Shown here piece after piece: positions 20,017-28,172 of a stretch of 64,000 nucleotides of DNA. The position numbers and the translations under genes are program-made. The notes below the pieces were generated by a model, which saw only the letters and a list, made by a program, of their open reading frames with translations, was not told where the DNA came from and made no database searches. Position 1 is the first letter of the stretch, and each line of letters starts with the position of its first letter. The stretch comes from Ferrovibrio xuzhouensis (GTDB lineage: Bacteria > Pseudomonadota > Alphaproteobacteria > Ferrovibrionales > Ferrovibrionaceae): NCBI RefSeq assembly GCF_042648965.1, contig NZ_JBHRYJ010000002.1, positions 434,001-498,000 on the forward strand. Reading direction: 5' to 3'.

Positions 20017-21354
20017 ATGGCCCACCCGCCCCCTGAACCGCCGGCCCCCGACTCTGCTGCCGACCGGCGCCGGGCCTGGGCGGCTTCGTCGCTGCGCTTC
20101 CTCTATCTCGACCTGAACAGCTTCTTCGCCAGCGTCGAGCAGCAGGACGACCCGAGGCTGCGCCGCCGTCCGGTCATCGTCGTGCCGGTGATGAGCGACA
20201 CCACCTCGGCCATCGCCGCCTCCATCGAGGCCAAGACCTTCGGCATCAAGACCGGCACCCCGGTCTGGGAGGCAAAGCAGAAATGCCCCGGCATTGCCAT
20301 CGTCAATGCCCGCCATGACCGCTACGTGGAATTCCACGACGAGATCAAAAAAGAGATCGATCGCCATATCCCGGTCTACCGGACCTGGTCGATCGACGAG
20401 GTGTCCTGCGAGCTGATGGGACCGCAGCGCCTGAAGCCGGAAGCCATTGCGCTGTCGCAGCGCATCCGCGAGGGGCTGCTGCGCAACCTCGGCGAATGCG
20501 TGCGTTGTTCCATCGGCATCGCGCCGAACCAGTTCCTCGCCAAGCTGGCCTCCGACATGCAGAAGCCCGACGGCCTTACGGTGATCGAGGGCCACGAACT
20601 GCCCGGCCGCATCCTGCCGCTGGCTTTGCGCGATCTGCCGGGCATCGGCCATAACATGGAGGTGCGGCTGAACCAGGCCGGCATCGGCACCATCGCCGAG
20701 CTCTGGGACCTGAAGCCGGAGGAGGCGCGGCGCATCTGGGGCAGCAAGGAAGGCCCGGCCTTCCTGCAGCGCATGCGCGGTATCGGCGACTATGAGCAAT
20801 CGACCGCGCATCGCTCGATCAGCCACGAGCATGTGCTGCCGCCGCAGTTCCGCGATATGGAATCGGCCCGGCTGATCGCCCGTCGCCTCGGCGTGAAGGG
20901 TGGTGCGCGCCTGCGCCGCATGGGCTATGTCGCCGGCAATCTCGGCCTCAAGGTGCGGTTCGACGACGACCGGCGCTGGGCCGGCGAATTCCGCCTGACC
21001 CAGACGCAGGACAGTTTTGTCATTCTCGACGGCATCGACCGGCTGTGGACCCAGATGCTGCGCGAGACCCGCGGCGGGCGTGGCCGCTACCGGAAGGTCG
21101 GCATGTGGCTCACCGGCCTGGTGCCGCAGGACGAAGTGACGCTGGATCTGTTCGGCGGTGCCTCGGGGCTGGAGAAGGACGATGCCGCGGCGGCCGCGAA
21201 ACGCGCCAAGCTCTGGGCCATGCTCGACCGGCTGAACCAGAAATACGAGAAGGATACGGTGCATATCGGCGCGCTGCCGCGCCACCGGGCCGATTTCATG
21301 GGCGCCAAGATCGCCTTCAACCGGATTCCCGAGCGGGAGGAATTCAAGGAGTAG
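20017..21354 (+). CDS. Y-family DNA polymerase (DinB/ImpB/MucB/SamB family)
   Basis: A 445-residue Y-family polymerase. The palm has FLYLDLNSFFASVEQQ (first catalytic Asp, about residue 32) and YRTWSIDEVSCEL (catalytic Asp-Glu pair), followed by the IGIAPNQFLAKLASDMQKP finger/palm motif and a helix-hairpin-helix-like ALRDLPGIGHNMEVRLNQ. The C-terminal half is longer than in E. coli DinB and diverges. Some databases label this group type VI secretion protein ImpB, a misleading name inherited from the impB UV-protection gene. It stands alone; no imuA or dnaE2 is adjacent. A LexA-like site upstream suggests DNA-damage control. Confidence 0.85.
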   Translation: MAHPPPEPPAPDSAADRRRAWAASSLRFLYLDLNSFFASVEQQDDPRLRRRPVIVVPVMSDTTSAIAASIEAKTFGIKTGTPVWEAKQKCPGIAIVNARHDRYVEFHDEIKKEIDRHIPVYRTWSIDEVSCELMGPQRLKPEAIALSQRIREGLLRNLGECVRCSIGIAPNQFLAKLASDMQKPDGLTVIEGHELPGRILPLALRDLPGIGHNMEVRLNQAGIGTIAELWDLKPEEARRIWGSKEGPAFLQRMRGIGDYEQSTAHRSISHEHVLPPQFRDMESARLIARRLGVKGGARLRRMGYVAGNLGLKVRFDDDRRWAGEFRLTQTQDSFVILDGIDRLWTQMLRETRGGRGRYRKVGMWLTGLVPQDEVTLDLFGGASGLEKDDAAAAAKRAKLWAMLDRLNQKYEKDTVHIGALPRHRADFMGAKIAFNRIPEREEFKE

Positions 21355-21480
21355 CGCCGCTGTTTTCCCTTTCAAATCATGATTTTGCTAATTCTACGGA
21401 AGCCGGCCACTGAGTCTGCGGCAAACCGTCCGGCGATACCGGCTTGACGGCGCGCCGGCGGCGCCGTATCACCCTGCAAC

Positions 21481-21541
21481 GTCGTGGTGATTTGGGCCGA
21501 CCGGCTTGCGGACCACGTTAAACAAACCGCTAAAAGGTCGG
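21481..21541 (+). ncRNA. SAM-II riboswitch
   Basis: Matches the SAM-II (metA-type) aptamer. P1 pairs CGTGGT (21483-21488) with ACCACG (21512-21517). The pseudoknot pairs CCGACC (21497-21502) with GGTCGG (21536-21541). The conserved segments GTGATTTG, CGTTAAACAA and CGCTAAAAGG are all present. It precedes metZ, a usual SAM-II target in Alphaproteobacteria. Confidence 0.93.
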
Positions 21542-21550
21542 TGGTTGATG

Positions 21551-21579
21551 AACCCCGGCCTGCGGCGCGGGGTTTTTTT
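21551..21579 (+). terminator. intrinsic terminator just after the SAM-II aptamer
   Basis: Stem AACCCCG / CGGGGTT extended by an inner GCC / GGC, followed by seven T. It lies ten bases after the aptamer and before the metZ start, so it may act as the expression platform or as an attenuator. The same bases are also an open frame in phase with metZ. Confidence 0.75.
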
Positions 21580-21616
21580 GTTGCCCGCCGCGGTCCGTCG
21601 ATTGAGGACTAGGGTG

Positions 21617-22834
21617 ATGAGCAAGGACACGACCGATCCCCGCAACTGGCAGTTGGCGACCCGGCTGGTTCGTGGCGGCACCGCGCGCAGCGAGAACGGC
21701 GAGACTTCCGAGGCGATCTTCATGACCTCGGGCTTCTGCTATGACAGCGCCGAGGCGGCCGAGGCACGCTTCAAGAACGAGCTGCCGGGCTTTGTCTACA
21801 GCCGTTATGAAAACCCCACCGTGGCGATGTTCGAGCAGCGCATGGCCCTGCTGGAGGGCGCTGAGGCGGCACGTGGCACCGCCAGCGGTATGGCGGCGAT
21901 CAATGCGGCGCTGACCTGCCAGCTCAGGGCCGGCGACGAAATCGTGTCGTCGCGTGCCGTGTTCGGCTCGATCGCCTATATCATCAACGAGCTGCTGCCG
22001 CGTTTCGGCGTGAAGAGCACCATGGTCGACGGCACCGACCTCGCCCAGTGGGAAGCTGCGATCACCCCGCGCACCAGGGTGGTGTTCCTCGAATCGCCGG
22101 CCAATCCGACGCTGGAGATCGTCGACATCGCCGCCGTCGCCAGGCTGGCGCACCGGCATGGCGCCCGGCTGATCATCGACAATGTCTTCGCCACCCCGGT
22201 GCTGCAGAGGCCGCTGGAGCTGGGCGCCGATATCGTCGTCTATTCGGCCACCAAGCATATCGACGGGCAGGGACGCAGCCTCGGCGGGGTGGTGCTCGGC
22301 TCTAAAGCCTTCATCGAGGACGAGCTGGCGCCGTTCCTCAAGCATACCGGGCCGGCGCTCAGCCCGTTCAACGCCTGGGTCCTGCTGAAGGGACTCGAGA
22401 CCCTGGAGCTGCGGGTCGCCCGCCATGTCGAGAATGCCGCCCGGCTGGCGGATGCCATCGCCGGCCATCCCGGCCTGGCCGCCCCGGCCGATGGCAAGCC
22501 GGCCCTGCTCTACCCGGGCCGGGCCGACCATCCCCAGCATGCCCTGGCGATGCGCCAGATGGCCGGCGGCAGCAACATGGTCGCCTTCCGCCCGAAAGGC
22601 GGCAAGGCGGGTGCCTTTCGGGTGCTTAACGCTCTGAATATCATAGATATTTCAAACAATCTGGGCGACGCCAAGAGCCTGGTGACCCATCCGGCAACGA
22701 CCACGCACCAGCGGCTGACCCCGGACGAGCGGGCCCGGCTTGGCATCGGCGACGACCTGCTGCGGTTGTCCGTCGGGCTGGAAGATGCCCGCGACCTGAT
22801 CGCCGACCTGTCCCAGGCGCTTGAAAAGGCCTGA
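21617..22834 (+). CDS. metZ: O-succinylhomoserine sulfhydrylase
   Basis: PLP enzyme (405 residues, Cys/Met metabolism family) making homocysteine from O-succinylhomoserine and sulfide. The start matches MetZ (LATRLVRGGTARSENGETSE); the PLP lysine is in YSATKHIDGQGR; SRYENPTVAMFE and TASGMAAINAA are family signatures. The ATG at 21617 has GAGG upstream and gives the usual length. An in-frame ATG at 21548, right behind the SAM-II pseudoknot, would add 23 residues running through the terminator hairpin. Expression should fall when SAM is high. Confidence 0.93.
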   Translation: MSKDTTDPRNWQLATRLVRGGTARSENGETSEAIFMTSGFCYDSAEAAEARFKNELPGFVYSRYENPTVAMFEQRMALLEGAEAARGTASGMAAINAALTCQLRAGDEIVSSRAVFGSIAYIINELLPRFGVKSTMVDGTDLAQWEAAITPRTRVVFLESPANPTLEIVDIAAVARLAHRHGARLIIDNVFATPVLQRPLELGADIVVYSATKHIDGQGRSLGGVVLGSKAFIEDELAPFLKHTGPALSPFNAWVLLKGLETLELRVARHVENAARLADAIAGHPGLAAPADGKPALLYPGRADHPQHALAMRQMAGGSNMVAFRPKGGKAGAFRVLNALNIIDISNNLGDAKSLVTHPATTTHQRLTPDERARLGIGDDLLRLSVGLEDARDLIADLSQALEKA

Positions 22835-22991
22835 GAAAGCACTGTTGCCGAACTGTCACAGCCGATGAATTCAGCGGCAGACTGCAATACGGGGCTTTAC
22901 CGGCGGGTGGAAACCTCTGGTATAGTGCCCTCCGGGTTGAGGCGCCCCACCTTAACGGCTTTTGGCCGCAGTGATATTCGAGGAGATACGC

Positions 22992-24068
22992 ATGAAGGTT
23001 CGTGTTGCTCTGCTGACCGGTGCCGCCGCAATGGCGGGTGCCGCGCTGCTGGCGCTCACCCCAGCCCCGGCCTCCGCACAGTCGACGGGCCCCTATGTCG
23101 GTATCGGCGGTGGCGCCTCGTGGATTGGCGATGCCGATGTCAACGGCCTCGGCGCCACCAACTCGATGGATTTCGACACCGGCTACGCGGCCCTGCTGAA
23201 GGGCGGCTACGCGCTCGGCAACGGCCTGCGGCCGGAAGTGGAATTCGGCTTCCGCAACTGGGGCGCCGACGGCGCCAACGGCGGCGCCTCGGCCGATGGC
23301 AAGCTGCGCCAGTATTCGCTGTTCGCCAACCTGATGTACGACTTCATGCCGACCAGCAACTGGAGCCCCTATGTCGGCGCCGGTCTTGGCGGCGTGGAAT
23401 ACTCGGCGCGCAGCCTGCGTGCCGGCACCGCGACCAGCAAGGACAAGGACACCACCTGGGCCGCCCAGGGCATCGCCGGTCTGTGGTATGCGATCGATCC
23501 GAACTGGCTGGTCAGCGCCGACTATCGCTTCCAGTACACCGGTGACACCAAGCTGGGCACCAATGTTTCTGGCGCCACGATCGAGCCGGACAACATGACC
23601 CACACCGTGATGCTGGGCCTGACCTACCGCTTCGGCAGTTCGCCGGCCCCGATGCCGCAGCCGGCCGTTGCCGCGCCGCCGCCGCCCAAGCCGGCTCCGG
23701 CCCCGATGCCGGCTGCTGCCCCGGCGCCGAAGGTCCCCGAGACCTATGTCGTGTTCTTCGCCTTCGACAAGTCGGACATCACCCCGGTGGCGTCGCAGGT
23801 GCTTGATCGTGCCGTTGCCGACTTCAAGGCGACCGGCATGACCAACGTGAAGATCGAAGGCAATGCCGACCGCTCCGGTTCGGACAAGTACAACCAGCGC
23901 CTGTCGCAGCGTCGTGCCGATGCGGTTGCCGCCTATCTGCGCGGCAAGGGTATCGGTGGTGGCGCGATCCAGACCGTGGCGAACGGCGAAAGCAAGCCGC
24001 TGGTGCCGACCGCCGACGGTGTACGCAACGACGAAAACCGCAACGCGCAGATTTACCTGCGCAAATAA
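22992..24068 (+). CDS. OmpA-family outer-membrane protein with N-terminal beta-barrel
   Basis: A 358-residue protein. A signal peptide (residues 1 to about 30, ending PASAQS) is followed by an eight-strand-like barrel of OmpA_membrane type (YVGIGGGASWIGD, GGYALGNGLRPEVEFGFR, YVGAGLGGVEY, MLGLTYRFGS). A Pro/Ala hinge spans about residues 217-250. The C-terminal OmpA peptidoglycan-binding domain has FFAFDKSDITPVA, IEGNADRSGSDKYNQRLSQR and the typical NDENRNAQIYL end. The ATG at 22992 follows AGGAGA. A strong terminator follows. It anchors the outer membrane to peptidoglycan. Confidence 0.92.
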   Translation: MKVRVALLTGAAAMAGAALLALTPAPASAQSTGPYVGIGGGASWIGDADVNGLGATNSMDFDTGYAALLKGGYALGNGLRPEVEFGFRNWGADGANGGASADGKLRQYSLFANLMYDFMPTSNWSPYVGAGLGGVEYSARSLRAGTATSKDKDTTWAAQGIAGLWYAIDPNWLVSADYRFQYTGDTKLGTNVSGATIEPDNMTHTVMLGLTYRFGSSPAPMPQPAVAAPPPPKPAPAPMPAAAPAPKVPETYVVFFAFDKSDITPVASQVLDRAVADFKATGMTNVKIEGNADRSGSDKYNQRLSQRRADAVAAYLRGKGIGGGAIQTVANGESKPLVPTADGVRNDENRNAQIYLRK

Positions 24069-24090
24069 GCGGGCGATTTTCCATCGCGGC

Positions 24091-24129
24091 ACGGCCGCTC
24101 CCGTCATGCGGGAGCGGCCGTTGCTTTTT
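24091..24129 (+). terminator. terminator of the OmpA-family gene
   Basis: A 13-base perfect stem (ACGGCCGCTCCCG with its complement at 24109-24121), five-base loop, then TGCTTTTT. It starts 22 bases after the stop codon. Confidence 0.88.
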
Positions 24130-24206
24130 GGGGTGTCTGGACATTCCGGTCTCGGCCCCTATTATTTTCCTTGCCGGACCGCATCGGCAGTCAGCGGATC
24201 AAGGCC

Positions 24207-24599
24207 ATGTACCAGCAGACGACACGCAACATATCGATCACCGTTGAACCGCTTTATCTGGAGGATCAGTCCTCCCCGGACGAGAATTATTACGTCTGGG
24301 CCTACAACGTGAAAATCGAGAATGCCGGTGGCGAAACGGTGCAGCTGCGCAGTCGCTACTGGCGCATCACCGATGCGCGCGGGCGGATCGACGAGGTTCG
24401 TGGCCCCGGCGTGGTCGGCGAGCAGCCGGTGCTCGGCCCAGGCGACAGTTTCGAATATACCAGCGGCACGCCGCTGCCGACGCCTTCGGGCTTCATGGTC
24501 GGCACCTACCAGATGGTGGCCGAGAACGGCGAGGAATTCGACGTGGTGATCCCCGCCTTTTCCCTCGATTGTCCGTATGAAGCACGCCGGCTGAACTAG
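24207..24599 (+). CDS. apaG: ApaG domain protein
   Basis: A 130-residue ApaG protein, a small fibronectin-III-like beta-sandwich linked to magnesium/cobalt tolerance in enterobacteria, with biochemical role unresolved. Signatures are VWAYNVKIENAGGETVQLRS, YWRITDARGRIDEVRGPGVV, GEQPVLGPGDSFEYTSG and GTYQMVAENGEEFDV. The ATG at 24207 follows AAGG and gives the family length. It is soluble. Confidence 0.92.
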   Translation: MYQQTTRNISITVEPLYLEDQSSPDENYYVWAYNVKIENAGGETVQLRSRYWRITDARGRIDEVRGPGVVGEQPVLGPGDSFEYTSGTPLPTPSGFMVGTYQMVAENGEEFDVVIPAFSLDCPYEARRLN

Positions 24600-24706
24600 G
24601 CCGGTTGTCTGCCGCTGGCCGACACGGGTGGTCCGGCGGCGGTTTTCCAACGTATAATCCGGTGAATCTGTGATCAGCCCGGCTTGCCTGCCGGGCCCGT
24701 CTGCCC

Positions 24707-24757
24707 CAGTTTGTGCTGAAACCCAGTATGTGTTGAAACATCAGTGTGTGCTGAAAC
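24707..24757. repeat. three tandem imperfect 16-base repeats upstream of folE
   Basis: CAGTTTGTGCTGAAAC (24707), CAGTATGTGTTGAAAC (24724) and CAGTGTGTGCTGAAAC (24742) follow each other with 17- and 18-base periods. They differ at two positions only. They end about 50 bases before the chosen folE start and could be cooperative binding sites or an iterated duplication. Confidence 0.6.
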
Positions 24758-24807
24758 GTGGCGCAGCGTCAGCCCGGCCCCGGATGCCGGCAGCCAGGAG
24801 AGTGACC

Positions 24808-25482
24808 GTGAGCAACGTGGCAAAGACCGGAGTCGCCCAGCCCTTCGCCAAGGCCAATGACGAGGCCGCGAAAACCGCCGCCGACAAGGATGGCCGCCCC
24901 AGCCGCGCCGAGGCGGAAGCCGCCGTGCGCGTCCTGCTGCGCTGGGCCGGCGACGACCCGGACCGCGAGGGCCTGGTCGGCACGCCCGACCGGGTGGTGC
25001 GCTCCTACGAGGAATTCTTCGCCGGTTATGGCGAGGATCCCGTCGCCATGCTGGAGCGGACCTTCGAGGAGACCGACGGCTACGACGAGATGGTGGTGCT
25101 GCGCGACATCCGGCTGGAAAGCCACTGCGAGCATCATATGGTGCCGATCATCGGCAAGGCCCATGTCGCCTATCTGCCGGGCAAGCGCGTGGTCGGCATT
25201 TCCAAGCTGGCCCGGGTGGTCGAGGTCTATGCCAAGCGGCTGCAGATCCAGGAAAAGCTGACCGCCCAGGTCGCCAACACGATCCAGACCGTGCTGCAGC
25301 CCCGCGGCGTCGCCGTGGTGATCGAGGCGGCGCACCAGTGCATGACCACCCGCGGCGTGCACAAGCCCGGCGTGACCATGGTGACCAGCCGCATGCTCGG
25401 CGCCTTCCGCGACGATCCGCGCACCCGCCATGAATTCCTCAGCATGGTGGGCAATCCGGCCGGCCGGCCGGGCAGCGACTGA
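24808..25482 (+). CDS. folE: GTP cyclohydrolase I
   Basis: A 224-residue enzyme converting GTP to dihydroneopterin triphosphate, the first step of folate synthesis and of queuosine. Zinc and active-site residues appear in ESHCEHHMVPIIGKAHVAY and in IEAAHQCMTTRGV; GISKLARVVEVYAKRLQIQE is the core family motif. GTG 24808 is preceded by AGGAG at seven bases. The longer frame beginning at 24670 would translate the three repeats and is not preferred. The N-terminal 45 residues are poorly conserved. Confidence 0.94.
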   Translation: MSNVAKTGVAQPFAKANDEAAKTAADKDGRPSRAEAEAAVRVLLRWAGDDPDREGLVGTPDRVVRSYEEFFAGYGEDPVAMLERTFEETDGYDEMVVLRDIRLESHCEHHMVPIIGKAHVAYLPGKRVVGISKLARVVEVYAKRLQIQEKLTAQVANTIQTVLQPRGVAVVIEAAHQCMTTRGVHKPGVTMVTSRMLGAFRDDPRTRHEFLSMVGNPAGRPGSD

Positions 25483-25554
25483 CAAGCGACGACTGACGGG
25501 CCGGCTGATGTCGAGCGAGTTGACGCCGGGGCAGGGCGGCCTTAAACCGGCTGG

Positions 25555-26751
25555 ATGACTGCTCCCTCCCAGGCTTCCCGCGACTGGATCGCCCGCCTTG
25601 TCGGCTATGACACCACCAGCCGGCACAGCAACCTCACCCTGATCGACGACATCGCCGGCTGGCTTGCCCAGCATGGCGTGGCGTCCGAGAAGATTTTCGA
25701 CGCCACCGGCAAGAAGGCCAACCTCTACGCCACCGTCGGCCCCAGGGACCGCGGCGGCGTCGTGCTGTCGGGCCATACTGACGTGGTGCCGGTCGACGGC
25801 CAGCCGTGGACCAGCGATCCGTTCAGCATCACCGAGCGTGACGGCCGGCTCTATGGCCGCGGCACCTCGGACATGAAAACCTTCATCGCGCTGTGCATGG
25901 CCTTGCTGCCAGAGATGCTGGAACAGCCGCTGGCGGTGCCCTTGCATTTCGCCTTTTCCTATGACGAAGAAGTCGGCTGCCTCGGCGTGCACGGCATTGT
26001 CGATTTCATCCAGCGCAGCGCGGTCAAGCCGCGGCTGGCAATCATCGGCGAGCCGACCGAGATGCAGGTGGTCAACGCGCACAAGAGCGTCTGCGCCTGC
26101 ACCACGGTGGTGCATGGCCTGGAGGCGCATTCCAGCGCCACCCACCAGGGCGTCAATGCCAACCAGTATGCCGGCGAGCTGATTGCCGAGATCAACCGCC
26201 TGCAGCGTGAATACCAGCAGCCGGAACATTGCGATCCGCATTTCGAGCCGCCGCATACCACGATCACGGTGGGCGAGATCCATGGCGGCACCGCGCGCAA
26301 CATCCTCGCTCGCGAATGCCGGCTGGAATGGGATGTGCGCAGCGTGAAGCCCGAGCATGACGAGGCGATTGTCGCCGCCGTGAAGAAATACGCCGCCGAA
26401 CGGCTGGTGCCGGAGATGCGTCGCATCCATCCCGAGGCCGGCATCGACACGCGGCTGGTGGCCCATGTGCCGCCGTTCCTGCCGATGGCGAACAATCCGG
26501 CCGAGACGCTGGCATTGAAGCTGGCCGGGCAGAACCGCACCCAGGTGGTGTCCTACGGCACGGAAGCCGGCATCTTCCAGATCGGCGGCGTGCCGGCGGT
26601 GGTCTGCGGTCCCGGCAATATCCGCGAGGCGCACAAGCCCGACGAATATATCGAGGTCAGCCAGGTCGCGGCGGGCGAGGCATTCCTGCGCCGGCTGATC
26701 GGCTTCTGCCGCGACGAGGCCAGCCGTTCACTCTTCGGCGAGGCGGCGTAG
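25555..26751 (+). CDS. argE: acetylornithine deacetylase (M20 family)
   Basis: A 398-residue M20 metallohydrolase. Zinc-site motifs are LSGHTDVVPVDGQPW, YGRGTSDMKTF, FSYDEEVGCLG and IGEPTEMQ, and the last ligand is in the C-terminal GPGNIREAHKPDEYIE. GGTARNILARECRLEWDVR is in the lid domain. The sequence fits the ArgE class, which removes acetyl from N-acetylornithine in arginine synthesis. It sits against hutF with a 24-base convergent overlap of their 3' ends, so a role on another acyl-amino acid is possible but less likely. Confidence 0.87.
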   Translation: MTAPSQASRDWIARLVGYDTTSRHSNLTLIDDIAGWLAQHGVASEKIFDATGKKANLYATVGPRDRGGVVLSGHTDVVPVDGQPWTSDPFSITERDGRLYGRGTSDMKTFIALCMALLPEMLEQPLAVPLHFAFSYDEEVGCLGVHGIVDFIQRSAVKPRLAIIGEPTEMQVVNAHKSVCACTTVVHGLEAHSSATHQGVNANQYAGELIAEINRLQREYQQPEHCDPHFEPPHTTITVGEIHGGTARNILARECRLEWDVRSVKPEHDEAIVAAVKKYAAERLVPEMRRIHPEAGIDTRLVAHVPPFLPMANNPAETLALKLAGQNRTQVVSYGTEAGIFQIGGVPAVVCGPGNIREAHKPDEYIEVSQVAAGEAFLRRLIGFCRDEASRSLFGEAA

Positions 26752-28110
26752 GCTCTGGCGATAGCGCGCGGCGAATTCGCCCGAGCGTATGTGCCGGCCA
26801 TTCTCGACCACCTTCCGGCCACCGACCCAGACATCGCGGATCGGCGTCGTCGGCTGGCCGGCAAAGATCCAGGCATCCAGCAGCGCATCGCCGCGCTTTG
26901 CCGCCAGCACCGGCGCCTCGTCGTCCAGCCGCAGGAAGTCGGCGCGATGGCCGACCGCAATGGCACCGAGCGGCCGGCCGAGCGCCTGGGCGCCGCCGCG
27001 GCAGGCGGCATCGAACAGGGCGCGGCCGGTCGAGCGGTCTGGTCCGCCGGCCAGCAGGCTACGGCTGCGGCGGAACAGCCGCTGACCGTATTCCAGCAGG
27101 CGGAGTTCTTCGGCGGCATCGACGCTGATATGGCTGTCCGAGCCGATGCCGATCCGCCCGCCGGCGGCGAGGAAGGCCTGTGCCGGGAACAGCCCGTCGC
27201 CGAGGTTGGCCTCGGTGGTGGGGCAGAGGCCGGCGACCGCGCCGGAGGCCGCCAGCGCCGCACATTCGCTGTCGGTCAGATGTGTGGCATGCACCAGGCA
27301 CCAGCGCGCATCGACTGGCATGGTGCTGAGCAGCCAGTCGACCGGCCGGCTTCCGGTAGCGGCGAGGCAGTTGTCGACCTCGGCGGTCTGCTCGGCGATA
27401 TGGATATGCACCGGCGCCGCCGGATCGATGGCATCCAGGGCGGCGAGCCCGTCGCGCAGCATCACCGGCGAGACGGCGCGCAAGGAATGCGGGGCAATGC
27501 CGAGCCTGCGATCCGCCCGGTCGCGGAAAGCCGGCGCCAGTTGCTGCAGCAGGCGGCCATAGGCCTCGCTGTCGTGCAGGAAGCGGCGCTGGCGCTCCTG
27601 CGGTTCGCGGTTGCCGAAGCCGGCATAACGATAGAGCACCGGCAGATGGGTCAGGCCGATGCCGGCGGCCTCGGCGGCAGCCAGCACGCGCCAGCTCAGC
27701 TCGGCCGGGTCGTCATAGGGCGTGCCGCCAGCCTGATGGTGCACGTAATGGAATTCCGCCACCGCCGTATAGCCGGCCTGCAGCATCTCGGCATAGAGCT
27801 GCGCGGCGATCGCCTCGATATCCGCCGGGGTCAGCCGGCCGGCGAAGCGGTACATGGTCTCGCGCCAGGTCCAGAAACTGTCAGCACCGGGTCCCGACCG
27901 CTCGGCGAGGCCGGCCATGGCGCGCTGGAAGGCATGGCTGTGCAGGTTGGGCAGGCCGGGCAGCACCACGCCGTCGAGCCGTTCGGCATCGGGCGTGGCC
28001 GCCGACTCCGGCGTCACCGCCGTGATGGTGCCGGCGGCATCGACCTCGACCCGCACGTCGTCGTGCCAGCCGTCGGGCAGCAGGGCATGGCGCAGCAGGA
28101 AGCGAGGCAT
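26728..28110 (-). CDS. hutF: formimidoylglutamate deiminase
   Basis: A 460-residue amidohydrolase that deiminates N-formimidoyl-L-glutamate to formylglutamate in the five-step histidine pathway. Metal motifs are LPNLHSHAFQRAM near residue 60, HIHIAEQTAEV, CLVHATHLT and GIGSDSHISVD. FWTWRETMYRFAGRLTP is characteristic of HutF. The ATG at 28110 is used; the longer frame crosses the HutC-like operator and is rejected. It is divergent from hutI. The other hut genes (H, U, G, C) are not in this window. Confidence 0.93.
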   Translation of the reverse strand: MPRFLLRHALLPDGWHDDVRVEVDAAGTITAVTPESAATPDAERLDGVVLPGLPNLHSHAFQRAMAGLAERSGPGADSFWTWRETMYRFAGRLTPADIEAIAAQLYAEMLQAGYTAVAEFHYVHHQAGGTPYDDPAELSWRVLAAAEAAGIGLTHLPVLYRYAGFGNREPQERQRRFLHDSEAYGRLLQQLAPAFRDRADRRLGIAPHSLRAVSPVMLRDGLAALDAIDPAAPVHIHIAEQTAEVDNCLAATGSRPVDWLLSTMPVDARWCLVHATHLTDSECAALAASGAVAGLCPTTEANLGDGLFPAQAFLAAGGRIGIGSDSHISVDAAEELRLLEYGQRLFRRSRSLLAGGPDRSTGRALFDAACRGGAQALGRPLGAIAVGHRADFLRLDDEAPVLAAKRGDALLDAWIFAGQPTTPIRDVWVGGRKVVENGRHIRSGEFAARYRQSLRRLAEE

Positions 28111-28123
28111 GACGGGGTCTCCC

Positions 28124-28141
28124 AACTTGTATATATAAGTT
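28124..28141. promoter_or_regulatory. HutC-like operator between hutF and hutI
   Basis: AACTTGTATATATAAGTT is a near-perfect palindrome (one mismatched pair) resembling the TTGTATATACAA sites of HutC, the GntR-family repressor of histidine utilisation that responds to urocanate. It is placed symmetrically between the divergent hutF and hutI starts and probably overlaps both promoters. Confidence 0.7.
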
Positions 28142-28172
28142 AAGAGAAGCAGGCCGGGAACGGAAGCCACAG

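Noticed and set aside
20017..21354. Type VI secretion protein ImpB
   Set aside because: The sequence is a Y-family polymerase with LDLNSFF and SIDEV motifs; the secretion label comes from a name clash.
24769..26634. 621-codon minus-strand open frame
   Set aside because: Mirror of folE and argE; those have clear catalytic motifs.
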